Both the position numbers and the translations under genes were made by a program. DNA of 64,000 nucleotides, taken from Bretschneidera sinensis (lineage: Eukaryota; Streptophyta; Magnoliopsida; Brassicales; Akaniaceae). The stretch is taken from NCBI GenBank assembly GCA_023935145.1, contig CM043705.1, forward strand, positions 60,680,584 through 60,744,583. Reading direction: 5' to 3'. Positions 23,857-35,519 of the stretch are shown here, one piece after another. The notes below the pieces were generated by a model. It had not been told where the DNA came from and did no database searches. It saw nothing but the letters and a program-made list of their open reading frames with translations. The stretch's first letter is position 1; the number at the start of each line of letters is the position of its first letter.

Positions 23857-24370
23857 TGTTGGTATTTGTTTAAAGTTTAAATATGTCTAAATATGGTTCA
23901 AAGATGGTTAAAGTCTAAACCAAGGTTAGAGTATTAAAATAAAGCAAGTTAAAAGACTGAACACATGTGTGTGCATCACTTTGGAGCAAGGAAAGGGTAG
24001 GCGCACTAGTGTGCGCACTTCAGCACACAAGCAGGAAAAAGTGTGCGCACTGCTGGCACACAGAATAGAGACCCCCTGACCCGCACCAGTGCCATGCCTC
24101 TCCCCACCAGCGCCTCGCTGTCCAGAATAGGCTGCAAGTGTGCTCTGCCCAATGCCATGCCACCCCCTGTTGAGCGCCTAGGCGCTAGGCACACCAAAGC
24201 ACACATGGACAGCATGCTTTAACCTCCTCTTGGGTGTGTGGGTGCAAGGTTAAAATGCACAGCACCATTTAGGATTGATTGAAGGCCATTGTGAAGTGGC
24301 AATCAAGATCTAAGGGTGGAGATTGACTCACAAGAATGGATAATAAGTGGGTGCACTAAATAAGGGGTTA
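23857..24370 (+). mobile_element. 5' LTR of copia element 1 (3' part deleted)
   Basis: Matches the first part of the 3' LTR (from 26391), including the GTGTGCGCAC-rich block, up to the TATA region. Sequence then diverges into about 110 bases of unknown origin. The primer-binding site and leader are missing, so the element could not replicate by itself. Confidence 0.85.
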
Positions 24371-24619
24371 TTTTTAAGGAATCCTTAGAAAAGAAGGGCA
24401 TGAAACTGATTATAAGTAGGGATGTTATTTTTAATGAATTATTATTTCCCTACTTGGAGAAAACTAACCCTGCAGGGGTCAGTCCGGAAGTTGTGGATCA
24501 TCGCATCAATGAGAACTCGGTTTAGGTAGAGCAAATAAGGCAAGAGGGTTCGGACCAGGTAGAGCCCTTGGATGAAGGCTAAGCTCTAGAAACTCAAGAA
24601 GAGGCTGAACAAGAAAAGG

Positions 24620-26309
24620 TTGATGCAGTAAGTCAGAATGACTACCAGCTCACAAGAGACCAGGGAAGGAGGGTGGTTAGACCACCTTTGAGATATAGGT
24701 TTGCGGATGCTAATGTTGCAGCTCCTTGGATAGAATGAGAGGTTGAACCAGAAACTTACATAGATGCCATGGAGTGTAAGGATTCGTCAAAGTGGCAGCT
24801 GGCTATGGAGGAAAAAATATATTCTTTGATGAAGAACAACTCTTGGGAGTTGGTGCCCAAACCGGAAAAACATAGAGTTGTGGATTATAAATGGCTCTAC
24901 AAGATTAAAGAAGGGAATACTCCAGGGGATGAAGTCCGGTATAAAGCTAGGCTGGTGATGAAGGGGTTCAGACAAAAAGAAGGCATAGATTTCACCGAAA
25001 TCTTCTCACCGATTGTGAAGTACAAGATGATACGGATGGTGTTAGCATTGGTGGTCCAATTTTATTGGGAAATTGAGCAAATGGATGTGAAGACAGCATT
25101 CTTACACGGAGAGCTTAATGAGACCATTTTCATGAGGCAACCCGAAGGCTATGAGGAAGGAAGGCAAGGAGAGTTAGTGTGCAAATTGAAGAAATCTCTT
25201 TATGGCTTGAAGCAATCACCTCGGCAATGAATAAGAGGTTTGATTCCTTTGTAATCAGCTTAGGTTTCATGAGGAGCTACTATGATTCATGCTTGTACTA
25301 TAAAGGGCAGAAGGTTGAGGAAGTGGTGATCATCCTCATCTATGTTGATGATATGTTTCTGGTTAGGAGCAGTATAGAGAGTATAAAGAAACTGAAGGCT
25401 CAACTCAGTGAGGAGTTTGAGATGAAGGATCTTGGCCATGCACAGAAGATCCTTGGGATGTGTATCATTCGGGAAAGAGAAAGAAACATATTGAAGATCT
25501 CTCAAACTTCTTACATAGAGAATATGATATCTAAATTCTCTATGAAAGATAACAAACCAGTCAAGGTTCCCCTTGTTGGTCATTTCAAGTTCTCCAGCGA
25601 TCAATGTCTAAGATTGTAGGCAGAAAAGAAAGAAATGGAGAAAGTCCCTTACTCTAGTGCAGTTGGTTCTGTTATGTTCACCATAGTAAGCACTAGACCT
25701 GATATTGCTCATGTAATGAGTGTTCTCAGTAGGTTTATAAGTAATCCCAAAAAGGAGCATTGGTTTGGGATGAAGTGGTTGCTGAGGTACTTGAAGGGAA
25801 GCCCAGAAGTAGGGCTGGTTTATGAGAGAGGTAAGTCCATCTGCCTTGAGGGTTTTGTGGATTCAGACTATGGAGCAGACCGGGATAAAAGGAGATCGAT
25901 TACCTCCTACTTCTTTAACTTAAATGGATGTTGTGTAAGTTGGAAGGCTCAGTTGCAGCCAGTGGTAGCACTCTCAACAACTGAGGCTGAGTACATAGCG
26001 GCTACGGAGGCCATTAAGGAAGCTATATGGTGCAAAGGGTTGCTGGAAGAGTTGAAGGTACTGGAGGAGCAGGTTGTGGTGTTTTCGGATAGTCGAAGTG
26101 CATTGCACTTATGTAAGAATCTGGTGTTCCATGAGAGGACAAAGCACATGGATGTTCGGTATCATTTCATTTTGGAAAATGTTGCGAAAGGATGCATCCA
26201 TTTGGACAAGGTAGCCATGGAAGAAAATCCTGCGGATTTGGGTACTAAAGTTCTACCTCTAAGTAAGTTCCATCATTGCCTTGGACTACTTAGGATTGAA
26301 GTTGGTTAA
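24620..26309 (+). pseudogene. copia element 1 pol: reverse transcriptase and RNase H
   Basis: The coding region opens with the RVVRPPLRY linker that follows integrase. RT is recognised by AMEEKI, WELVPKP, YKARLVMKGF, QMDVKTAFLHGEL and SLYGLKQSPRQ. A single-base loss at about 25228 shifts the frame (QWNKRFD is split). RT continues with LIYVDDM, the catalytic Asp pair. After a stop at 25617, RT ends and RNase H follows with DSDYGADRDKRRS, STTEAEY and TKHMDVRYHF. There is also a stop at 24736. The enzyme cannot be made whole. Confidence 0.88.
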
Positions 26310-26390
26310 TTGATGACTCAAGATGATTTTGGATCCCGAAGCTCTCTACAAAAATGGTTCGGGTTTAAACACTTAGACAAAGGTAGAGAT

Positions 26391-27445
26391 TGTTGGTATT
26401 TTTCTAAGGTTGAAACATCTCTAAACATGGTTCAAAGATGGCTAAAGTCTAAACCAAGGTTGGAGTATTAAAATACAGCAAGTTAAAAGACTGCACACAT
26501 GTGTGTGCATCACTTTGGAGCAAGGAAATGGTAGGCGCACTAGTGTGCGCACTTCAGCGCACTAGTGTGCGCTCTTCAGCACACAAGCAGGAAAAAGTGT
26601 GTGCACAGCTGTGTGAAGGGACAGCATCAGTGTGCGCCATGCCGCCCCTTCACCAGTGCTTAGGCGCATAGAATGGAGACCTCCTAACCCACACTAGTGC
26701 CACACCTCTCCCCACTAGCGCCTCGCCATCCAGAATGGGCTGCAAGTGTGCTCTGCCCAGCGCCACGCAGCCCCCTGTTGAGCACCTAGGCACTAGGCAC
26801 ACCAATGCACACATGGACAGCATGCTTTAACCTCCTCTTGAGTGTGTGGGTGCAAGGTTAAAATGCACAGTACCACTTAGGATTAATGGAGGGCCATGGT
26901 TAAGTGTCAATCAAGATCTAAGGGTGGAGATTGACTCACAAGAATGGACAAGAAGTGGGTGCACTATATAAGGGGTTACCTAGCTTCATTTTCTAGGTAC
27001 AACAAGAGAGAACAACACAAGTTTGTGATATGCTTTGAGATCAATTATAATACAAGAGAGAATTATGTGAGAGTGAAAAAGATCAAACACAAGAGGGACT
27101 CATTGTAGTGAGGCTGGTTGTAAAGAGAGAGAAGTCTAGATTAGATAGAGAGCATTGTTAGTTCTTATCTTCTTCCTTTCTTCTCTTCTTGGTTTCTTCA
27201 AGAACTTGAGCTTCTTGAAGAGGGTTGTTGTATTTGTAAAGAATTATTGATTTAGTGCAGAGAGTTCGGAGGAACTCACGGGGATGTAGGCACATTGCCG
27301 AACCTCGATAACAATTGCTTGTCTTATTTCTTTCTTTGATTTCCGGTTCTTGTCTTTGATTGCTGTATTTCTTTCTACAAGTCATTCTAGACTTGGGTGT
27401 TTGGAAGATCACCACCTGGGCATCTTGTCAAGGTGATTTCCAACA
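26391..27445 (+). mobile_element. 3' LTR of copia element 1
   Basis: This 1055-bp LTR begins directly after the purine stretch AAAGGTAGAGAT and ends GGTGATTTCCAACA. A TATA box (CTATATAAGG) at about 26976 marks the likely promoter. Upstream, 26480-26800 is packed with GTGTGC/GCGCAC units. The start TG and end CA are intact. Open stretches inside it are not genes. Confidence 0.9.
26525..26610 (+). repeat. near-palindromic GCGCACTAGTGTGCGC units in copia U3
   Basis: Two copies of GCGCACTAGTGTGCGC separated by ACTTCA occur in the 3' LTR and one in the 5' LTR (near 24001). The core CACTAGTG is a perfect palindrome. They lie in U3, upstream of the TATA box, where enhancers are expected. Confidence 0.7.
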
Positions 27446-30171
27446 CTTCCCCATTGTACCCTTCAGCAATTGACCCCTCGGGTCGACTTCTATTACGTAC
27501 GTAAGATTTCAAGAGCACTAAATACCTTGCAAAGCCAAAATATTAAAAATAAATTGAGTAGCCAATAATAAAAAATATTTAAAAAAAAGTGCTCAAATTA
27601 GCTTTGAACATCTAACCTCTCAACAGGATACATCCACTTGTAGTGTACGGGACCACCAAGTCTAGCCTCGGAGGCTAAGTGAATGATAAGATGAACCATA
27701 ATGGTAAAGAAACACGGGGGGGGGATATTTTCTCCAAATGGCAGAGTGTTAAAGCAACACATGACTCCAATATGTCAAGCTCATGGGGATCAAGGGCTTT
27801 AGAGCATAAAGCTTTGAAAAATGATGACAACTCATAAACAACTGCTACAACATGTCTAGGCAAAGATGCTCTTAAGGCAATAGGAAGGATTTCTTGCATC
27901 AATATGTGACCGTCATGACTCTTTAAGTTTGATAGCTTACGATCCTTTAGGTTGACACATCTCAAGATGTTTGATGCATACCCATCAGGAACTTTAAGAT
28001 TTGCCAAAACTGTCAAGAAATTCTGCTTCTCCGTCGAGGACATAGTGTAGCATGCTGGAGGAGAGTGCTCTTTTCCATTAGGAAGAACAACTAAATGGAG
28101 GTCTTTCCTAATACCAATTTCCTCGATATTGCGGCATACCTTTTTATTATCTTTAGTCTTACCATCTATATTCAATATTGTTCCAATCAAATTATCACAT
28201 ATGTTCTTCTCTATATGCATCACATCTAAATTATGACGCAATAGATTGTCTTTCTAATAAAGTAACTAAAAAAAATACTTCTTTCTTTTCCATAATGTAT
28301 CTCCAACTCCCTCATCCATGGGAAGATCCTCATTATCAACATTTTCTAAGAAATCTTCCACACCCTTAAAAGGGTTATCAACTTCATCCACTAGTACTTA
28401 CCCCGTAGAGGTACCAACATCTTCTCTTGCCCTCTTCTTATAAGGCTTCGAGGTTTTGCTATAGATATAATTTCCACCCTTTTGTTGTCTTAAAACATCA
28501 TGTCCAGATGGTGGAACAGGAGCAGATCCCAACTCTATGGTGCCATCAAACTAATCCTTTTGAAAACGAAACTCATAGTTTTCTACTAACCATCGACGAT
28601 GACCCATATAGCAAAACTTTCCCCCGTGCTTTAACCATATAGAATGTGTAGATTCCCCACAACATGGACAAGTAACCCGCCGCTTGGTGCTCCAACCAGA
28701 TAAGTTTGCATATGCCGGAAAATCATTAATGGTCCAAAGAAGAGAAGCGCGCAGCTTAAAGATTTGATTGGTGGACGCATCAACACCATCCCATAATTGT
28801 TTCAACTCTTCCATTAGAGGCTGCAAAAAGATATCAATATCATTACCGGGGCTTTTCTCATAAGGAATAACCATTGAAAGGAGGAAGGATGTTTGCTTCA
28901 TGCAAAGCCACGGTGGCAAGTTATATGGGATCAAAAGAACGGGCCATGTACTATAAGTTGAACTCATTGTTCGAAAGGGATTGAACTCGTCACTAGCTAG
29001 GCCAAGCCTAACACTCCGAGAATAAGCTGCAAAATCAGGATACAAAGTATCAAATTCATTCTAAGCTAATCCATCCACCGGGTGTCTTAAAATCCCATCC
29101 TTTGTCTGATCTTTATCATGCCATCTCATCAACGAAGCCGATTTAGATGACATATATATCCTCTTCAATCTCGGTATTAACAAAAAATAATACAATGCTT
29201 TAGCTAGCTTTTTTCTTTTTCGATTGATTATCCATCTCATTCAATGGATCCTCATCATCAGCATTATTTTTGACCCACCATGGCACACCACAGGCATGAC
29301 AAAATTCATCATTCACATGCTTACCCCAATACATTGTGCAGTTATTAGGACAAACATGAATCTTCTCATAGCCAAGACCCAATCCTTTGATAATCTTCAT
29401 GGCTTCATAATAATTTGATGGCAATGGAGCACACATCGAAAATGCCATGTTGATAAACTCAAGCAACATAGTCAGAGATTTACCAGACCACCTATTCAAA
29501 CATTTGAGGTATAGTAGATATAACATGAAACTTAACTTTGTGAAATTTTAACAACCCGGATAAAGTTCATTATCGTAATCTTTCATTAAATTGCGATACT
29601 GAGTCGTCTCATCAATAGCAGAACGAACTGGATGTTCGACGTGTGAAGGATCACCACAATTATTGAACTCAAACCCACCATGAGCCTGTTGCTCTTCACC
29701 ATGCTCATTTGAAGATCCCACTTCGATTCCTAAACTTAACGGTTCATTGTTTGGGTTTTCACAAGTAACCTTGAAGGCACCTCGGAGCAAATCCAACACA
29801 TCATCTCGTCCCATGAAGTCAACTGGAACACTAATGGGTTGTGAACTAGTGTGAGTGTGGTCTATACGAGAGACTTTCTCCCCATGAAAGACCCAGTCAG
29901 TGTAACCTGGACTAAACCCATTATACAATAGATGCTCCTGAATAATTTCTGGTTTGAATAAATAACAATTACCACATCTCCTACATGGACAAACAATACT
30001 ACCACGACCGCAAGCTTTCTGACACGCAAATCTAATTAAGTTTGCAACACCATCCATATAGGCTTTACTCGACCTTGGTTTATCTATCCAACTTTTATTC
30101 ATTTTTAGATGACGCCAATAGACTTTCCTAAACAATGTTAATAGAGTCATAAATTGAAATATTTTTGGCAA
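27446..30171 (-). pseudogene. TNP2-type CACTA transposase gene, 5' part
   Basis: Read leftwards from 30171: the transposase-associated domain (MNKSWIDKPR, CPCRRCGNCYLF) is at 29548-30171. Next come pieces of the TNP2/Transposase_21 domain: KIHVCPNNCTMYWG at 29200-29526, FNPFRTMSSTYSTWPV and CPCCGESTHS at 28551-29045, and MRHNLDVMHIEKNICDNLIG at 28241. DUF4218 then starts with KALDPHELDILE. A run of eight G (27718 region) breaks the frame, after which DUF4218 continues to the copia insertion point at 27446. The DDE-type catalytic core is cut by stops at several points, so the gene is dead. It would be the catalytic transposase of the element. Confidence 0.82.
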
Positions 30172-31223
30172 AAGAAGGCATAATCACAAACTTGGATTTG
30201 ATTGGTAAGTGGATGAACTGAAATTGATAACAACAAATTGAGTTAAAACTATATTTAATATTATATACAAAGTATCCCAATAAAAAAACAAACTATTCAT
30301 GTAACTACATTACGTGAAAACATTATTAGTTCTCTTTTGAAAAAAAAGAAAACCCTTCATTGTATATTTAATATTATATACAAACTAAATCCAAAATAAT
30401 AAGGAGTACTGATGCTCCATATTGCTTGAATGATAAATAAATTAATAACATTTTACAGCAAACAAAAGATGGAAGATTAGTTGCCGACATTAAGACATTC
30501 ATCAGATAATAATTAAAGTATGTTGCTGCATCATATGAATGACCTGTGCAGTATATATATATCCATAAAAGAACAAAAGTGGTGGCCTATTTGGGATGAA
30601 TTCCAGCTAATCTTTATAGGCAGATCAAACCAATAATGTTAAAATGTACATATTGTACTAAGTTGATCAGAGAATTAATATGGGATCAAGAAAAATCGAG
30701 TAATAATAAAGCACTATGAATATATATAATGGTCTAATTAATTCTTGGTTTGGCCTTGTGCTATGTAACCAAGATAATAAAGATTTGAGCAGATCATATA
30801 ACAAAACCCTAATCTACGGATCTACAATCATTTGGCCTTGTGCTCTTTGGGAATTGTCTGGTTCATTGGCAATGATAAGTTAAACCAAGAAAAAAAACTG
30901 CAATTTATTTCAAGCAATAGTACTCAAAAATAAGAAGAAAACATGTCTGATATTAATGAAACAATGGAGAACCATACTTAACCACAATGCTTTTAGATGC
31001 TTTTAGTGCATTATCCTAAATAGACTGCATACTTATAATCATACTCATCATTACCCAGGATAACAAAGTTTTTTTATAAATTAAAAATACGCCAAGATAT
31101 ACCTTAGATATTGGATTAACCAACAAAACTATTCAAAATTATGTTTAATGATTAGATAAATATATATGGGGGCCTTTAGAAGAATGCCCATAAGAAGCAC
31201 AAGAAAAAAAAATTATTGATTTT
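30172..31223. other. 5' region of the CACTA element
   Basis: AT-rich and without genes. It should hold the transposase promoter and 5' terminus. No subterminal repeats like those at the left end were recognised. The last 15 bases before the copia LTR resemble an inverted CACTA terminus. Confidence 0.4.
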
Positions 31224-31540
31224 TGTTGTAGTATGTGGCTCATATTGAGTGGAACATATTTATAGCCTTTTGGGCTTGGAATTTATTGTCTTATTGGCAG
31301 GGACGATTAATAGGTTGGGGGTGCGGGGGTATTTGAGAAATTTTCTAATACCTCTATAAGGTTAGGGTTAATATAAATACATATGATGTAACCCTACTTT
31401 GATATAGTGAAATTTAATCGCTGCTCGCTCCCGTGGACGTAGGTATACTGCCGAACCACGTTAAATCCGTGTGTTTAGTTTCTTTCTCTATCTCCTTGTT
31501 TTCGTATTATTTATCATAATTGTTTGCATGTTTCACAACA
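31224..31540 (+). mobile_element. 5' LTR of copia element 2
   Basis: The right end, TTTCACAACA, is firm because the primer-binding site follows. The left end is less sure: TGTTGTAGTATGTGG at 31224 is the best TG start, but it overlaps a possible CACTA terminus, and TGTGGCTCA about ten bases on is an alternative. The length of about 317 bp is normal for this group. Confidence 0.65.
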
Positions 31541-31541
31541 A

Positions 31542-31554
31542 TTGGTATCAGAGC
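31542..31554 (+). other. primer-binding site (initiator tRNA-Met type)
   Basis: TTGGTATCAGAGC follows the LTR end after one base. This is the usual copia primer site, complementary to the 3' end of initiator methionine tRNA. Confidence 0.9.
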
Positions 31555-31564
31555 CCAGGTCACG

Positions 31565-32330
31565 ATGTCTGGGATTTCTTCTGCGAAGTTCGACATGGTT
31601 AAGTTCGATGGATCTGAAAATTTCGGATTATGGTAGATGAGGGTCAAGGATTTTTTAGTGCAGCAGGGTATAGTGAAGGCGTTATACGGAAAGAAGCCAG
31701 AAGGTATGGACGACATAGATTGGAAGGAACTAGAAGCGAGGGCTGTGGCAACTATCAGGCTTTGTCTGGTTGATGATGTGATGTATCACGTCATGGATGA
31801 CGAATCACCGGCGGTAGTTTGGTTGAAACTGGAAAGTCGGTATATATCCAAGTCGTTGACGAACAAGCTCTATCTTAAGCAGAAACTGTATGGCCTTAAG
31901 ATGTCAGAGGGCTCAGATCTAAACCAGCATATCAACGTGTTCAAACAGATTATCAGTGATTTGAAGTGAGTTGATGTGAAGTTCGAAGATGAAGACGAGG
32001 CATTGATGTTACTGAATTCCCTACCAGCTTCTCCTACGTACGAAAATTTGGTTACAACTCTGATGTGGGGGAAAGAAATTCCTGAATTAGAGGAGATCAC
32101 AGGTGCTCTGTTAGGTTTTCATCAGAAGAAGAAAGCCAGTGATGAGAATTTACAAAGTGAAGGGCTTGTGGTGAGAGGTAACCAAGAACGTGGGAGAAAC
32201 AAGTCCTGGAGTGGATCGAGTAACAATAAATCTCAATCTAAATCCAGGAAGAGGAAGGACATACAATGTTTTAAGTGCGAAAAAAGGGGCACATGAAACA
32301 AGATTGTCCAGATTTAAGGAAAGGAAATAT
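31565..32330 (+). pseudogene. copia element 2 gag
   Basis: Gag starts at ATG 31565 (MSGISSAKFDMVKFDGSENF). It has the Tork-type gag signatures VWLKLESRY, NKLYLKQKLYGLKM and LLNSLP. Stops occur at about 31636 (Trp to stop) and 31967. The nucleocapsid CCHC knuckle (CFKCEKKGHMKQDC) is split by a frameshift in an A run at about 32280. No functional capsid protein can be made from this copy. Confidence 0.88.
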
Positions 32331-35112
32331 AGAGAATAAAGAGGGTCCATTAAAGTCTGTGAATGTAGTGGAAGAAGAAGACTCAAAGAGTGGTGACGGG
32401 GATATGTTTTCTGTTTCATCCAGTTCAGATCGTCTCACATATTCTTGGATTTTGGATTCAGCATGCTCATATCACATGACACCAAATAAAGATTGGTTTG
32501 ACACCTACAGGTTAGTAAATTCTGGTTCTGTTCTTATGGGTAATGATGCATCATGCAAAGTTGTTGGAATAGGGAATATCATAATTAAAATGTTTGATGG
32601 TGTTGTTAGAACGTTGTGTGATGTTAGACTTATACCAGATTTAAGGAAGAATCTGATTTCATTGGGCACTTTAGATTGTAATGAGCTTAGTTACAAGTCT
32701 ACAGATGGAGTAATGAAGGTGAGTAAAGGTGTCTTAACAGTGATGAAGGGACAGAAACTAGCAAGAAATATTTATACACTACTAGGTACCACAGTTGTAG
32801 GTGGAGTTGCAGCTGCAGAGTCTGAGTCAGATAGAACAATCTTGTGGCATATAAGGTTAGGTTATATGAGTGAGCGTGGGATGATGGAGCTTCATAAGAG
32901 AAATCTATTGAAGGGTGTCAGAACTTGCAAGCTTGATTTTTACAGGTATTGTGTTCTTGGGAAATAGAATAGGGTGCAGTTCAAGACAGCTACACACAAG
33001 ACAAAGGGAATTTTTGACTATGTTCATACAGATGTTTGGGGGCCAGTAAGGGTAGCATCACGGGGAGGACATATATATTTCGTGAGTTTTATTGATGACT
33101 ACTCATGAAAGGTTTTGGTGTACTTCATGCGGCACAAGTTAGAAACATTTGCCAAGTTCAAGTTATGGAAAGCTGAAGTAGAATACCAGACAGGGAGGAA
33201 GATCAAATGCCTCAGGTCCGAAAATGGTATTGAGTACACATATTCAAAGTTCATAGGGTTGTGTGAGCAGCATGGGATTAAGAGACACTTCACAGTACAA
33301 AAGACACCACAACAGAACGGTGTAGTGGAAAGGATGAACAGAACAATAGCTGAACGAGCTCGGTGTCTCAGGTTGAATGCAAGGCTTGCAAAGAACTTTT
33401 GGGCAGAAGCAGTGAATATGGCATATTTCTTGATTAACACGTCACCTAGAGTAGCACTAGATGGGAAAGTAGTAGAAAAGGTGTGGACAAGCAGCGAGGT
33501 AGACTACTATGGTTTGAGAGTGTTTGGATGCCCAGCCTACGTGCATGTTCCTAATGAGGAAATATCAAAGCTTAATGCGAAGTCTAGACGATGTATCTTT
33601 CTGGGGTATCAGAAAGGGGTGAAAGGCTTCAAGCTCTGGGATCCGAAGGCAAACAAGTTGGTGATCAGTAGAGATGTGGTTTTTGATGAGAAAACAATGT
33701 TGCAACGTACTCAGGAAGAAGATAAACAAGTGCTAGAAAATTGCAGCAGAAATGAGCATGTGGTGCAGGTAAAGCTAGAGACACATGGTAAGGAAGACAA
33801 TACTCAGAATGCAGGGAGCTCTAGTCCAGAAGATCAACAGCATCACAGTATAGCTATAGACAGGCCCAGACGCATTATCAGGCCACCCACCAGGTATGGG
33901 TTTAAAGATTTGGTTTCTTATGCACTCATTACTAGTAGCGGGGATCCTATTACTTTTCAGGAGGCAATATACAGCCAAGAGAAGAGTGGATGGATGGGTG
34001 CTATGGTGGAAGAGATGGAGTCTCTACATAAGAACCAGACATAGGAGTTGGTAGAGCTTCCAGAGGGGAAGAAAGCGAGAGGATGCAAATGGGTGTATAA
34101 GAAGAAAGAAGCAGTATCAGAAAAAGAGGGAGAAAAGTTCAAGGCTCGTCTTGTAGCAAAGGGTTATTCACAGAGGAAAGGGGTTGACTATGATGAGATC
34201 TTCTTCCTTGTGGTCAAACACACTTCCATCAGGGCAGTGTTGGGTTTGGTAGCGCATTTTGATATACAGTTGAAGCAGATTGAGGTAAAGACAACTTTTC
34301 TTCATGGTGATTTGGAGAAGCTGATATACATGGCACAGCCAGAAGGGTTCAGTCAGCCTGGACAGGAACACTTGGTATATAAATTGAAGAAATCACTTTA
34401 TAGGTTGAAACAGTCTCCGAGGCAGTGGTACAAGCGATTTGACTCCTACATGATCCGGATTGGCTACAAGAGATGTAAGTACGATTGTTGTGTTTATGTG
34501 AAGATCCTTGATGATGGTTCATTTATTTTTCTGTTATTTTATCTGATGATATGTTGATTGCTGCGAAGAGTATGAGTGAGGTCAACAAGTTGAAGACTTT
34601 GTTGAGCAAAGAATTTGACATGAAGGATTTGGGTGCTGTCAAGAAGATTCTTGGAATGGAGATTCATAGGGACAGAGCTTCTAAAAGATTATGGTTATCT
34701 CAGCGTAGCTATATTGAGAGGGTGTTGGAGAGGTTCAGCATGGATAATGCAAAACCAGTGAGTACACCTTTGGCAAATCACTTTAGATTGTCTACCGCTC
34801 AGTGCCTGAAGATAAATGATGAAGTTCAAGACATGTCAAAGGTTCCATATGCTAGTGCAGTGGGGTGTTTGATGTATGCTATGGTTTGTACAAGATCGGA
34901 TTTGGCACAAGCCGTCAGTGTGGTGAGCAAGTTTCTATCAAATCTGGGACGACAACATTGGGATGCAGTCAAGTGGATTTTTAGATACTTGAGGGGTACT
35001 ACAGATTATGGCATAATGTTTGGCAGACAACATGGTGATCCTTCAGTTATGGGATATGTGGATTCAGACTATACAGGGGATTTGGATGATAGGAGGTCTA
35101 CCACAAGTTATT
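32331..35112 (+). pseudogene. copia element 2 pol: protease, integrase, RT, partial RNase H
   Basis: The protease region has WILDSACSYHMTP, with the family's D-S-A/G active site. Integrase follows: the HHCC region with LWHIRLGYMSERGM, then the DDE core. In the core the second acidic position reads RSENG where RSDNG is usual, so Asp is replaced by Glu. The last motif, NGVVERMN, is kept. RT has WVYKKK, FKARLVAKGYSQ, GVDYDEIF and SPRQWYKRFD. The catalytic YVDD is lost by mutation and frameshift at about 34540 (reads SDD). Stops lie at 32965, 33106 and 34042. RNase H ends after DSDYTGDLDDRRS. The order PR-IN-RT-RH is the copia order. Confidence 0.88.
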
Positions 35113-35119
35113 CGTCAGT

Positions 35120-35305
35120 TGTGAAAGTTTATCTGGAAGTTAGAATGACATAACAGCATCAGATATTATGGTGTAAAATTATCGTTATGCCCTTGCTACG
35201 TGTCAGGAGGTGATTGGTTGCCTTATCATGGTTAGGGAATTACCATTTTTACCCTCGAGAATAACACATGCCATTCTGTTACTGGTAGGAGAATTTTCTC
35301 CCACA
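35120..35305 (-). mobile_element. 3' LTR of Tat-like element 1, internally deleted
   Basis: Aligns without length change to 40045-40230 of the 5' LTR. It keeps the outer ends and the target duplication but lacks about 320 bp found in the other LTR. On the minus strand AAGTAGGAGG, a weak polypurine stretch, precedes its TGTGGGAG start. Confidence 0.7.
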
Positions 35306-35326
35306 TCGGATGCCTCCTACTTCCTT

Positions 35327-35357
35327 AAGTACACTTTTGTACTTAAGGAAGTAGATA
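35327..35357. repeat. inverted repeat CTTCCTTAAGTAC / GTACTTAAGGAAG
   Basis: A near-perfect hairpin with 13-base arms and a short loop, next to the polypurine tract. A decayed version occurs at the same place in the larger Tat-like element (near 44106). Confidence 0.75.
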
Positions 35358-35519
35358 GCGTGGGATGGTTCGAACCTGACCGCAAAGAGGCTAATCACCC
35401 ATAGAGTATTACCATAACACCTCTATGGTGTTTGGGAAATGAAGATCGCTTTAAGGTGTTGATGCTCAGTCAAGCTCTTCTCGGAGTTTGGTACTTAGTC
35501 TAGACTATTTAAAATTTTG

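Larger units (their letters stand above)
23852..27450 (+). mobile_element. Ty1/copia element 1 with target duplication CTTCC
   Basis: The element itself is 23857-27445, bounded by CTTCC on both sides. Its LTRs have TGTTGG...CCAACA ends. The interior has lost gag, protease and integrase, and the 5' LTR is cut short at about 24370, but the RT and RNase H region remains. It sits in an exon of the CACTA transposase gene, in the opposite orientation, so it is younger than the CACTA element. A solo LTR of the same family is at 15346. Confidence 0.9.
17702..31223 (-). mobile_element. CACTA (En/Spm) transposon, decayed
   Basis: Two minus-strand gene remains in the usual CACTA order (TNP2 type at the right, Transposase_24 type at the left) define the element. 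Left subterminal repeats lie at 17755-17960. At the right, GATTTTTGTTGTAGT near 31218 resembles the inverse of a CACTACAACAAAAATC terminus, but it overlaps the start of the next element. At the left, CACTTAAAAAAAATTTG at 17702 is a weak terminus candidate. The ends are therefore uncertain. The element carries a copia insertion and a captured RPA1 fragment. Confidence 0.65.
31224..35114 (+). mobile_element. Ty1/copia element 2 (Tork-like), 3' end missing
   Basis: A 5' LTR, primer-binding site, gag and pol follow in the canonical order. The pol frame breaks off in RNase H at about 35110, after DLDDRRSTTSY. What follows is a target duplication and the inserted Tat-like element. Beyond that element the sequence is TBL exon 3, so the copia element had already lost its 3' end when the Tat-like element arrived. 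Stops and frameshifts are frequent. Confidence 0.85.

Noticed and set aside
24006..24215. Cys/Arg-rich minus-strand ORF
   Set aside because: Lies inside the copia 5' LTR, made of the GTGTGC repeats; not a gene.
31218..31233. Firm right terminus of the CACTA element
   Set aside because: The match to an inverted CACTACAACAAAAATC end lacks the last G and overlaps the copia LTR start, so it is kept only as a possibility.
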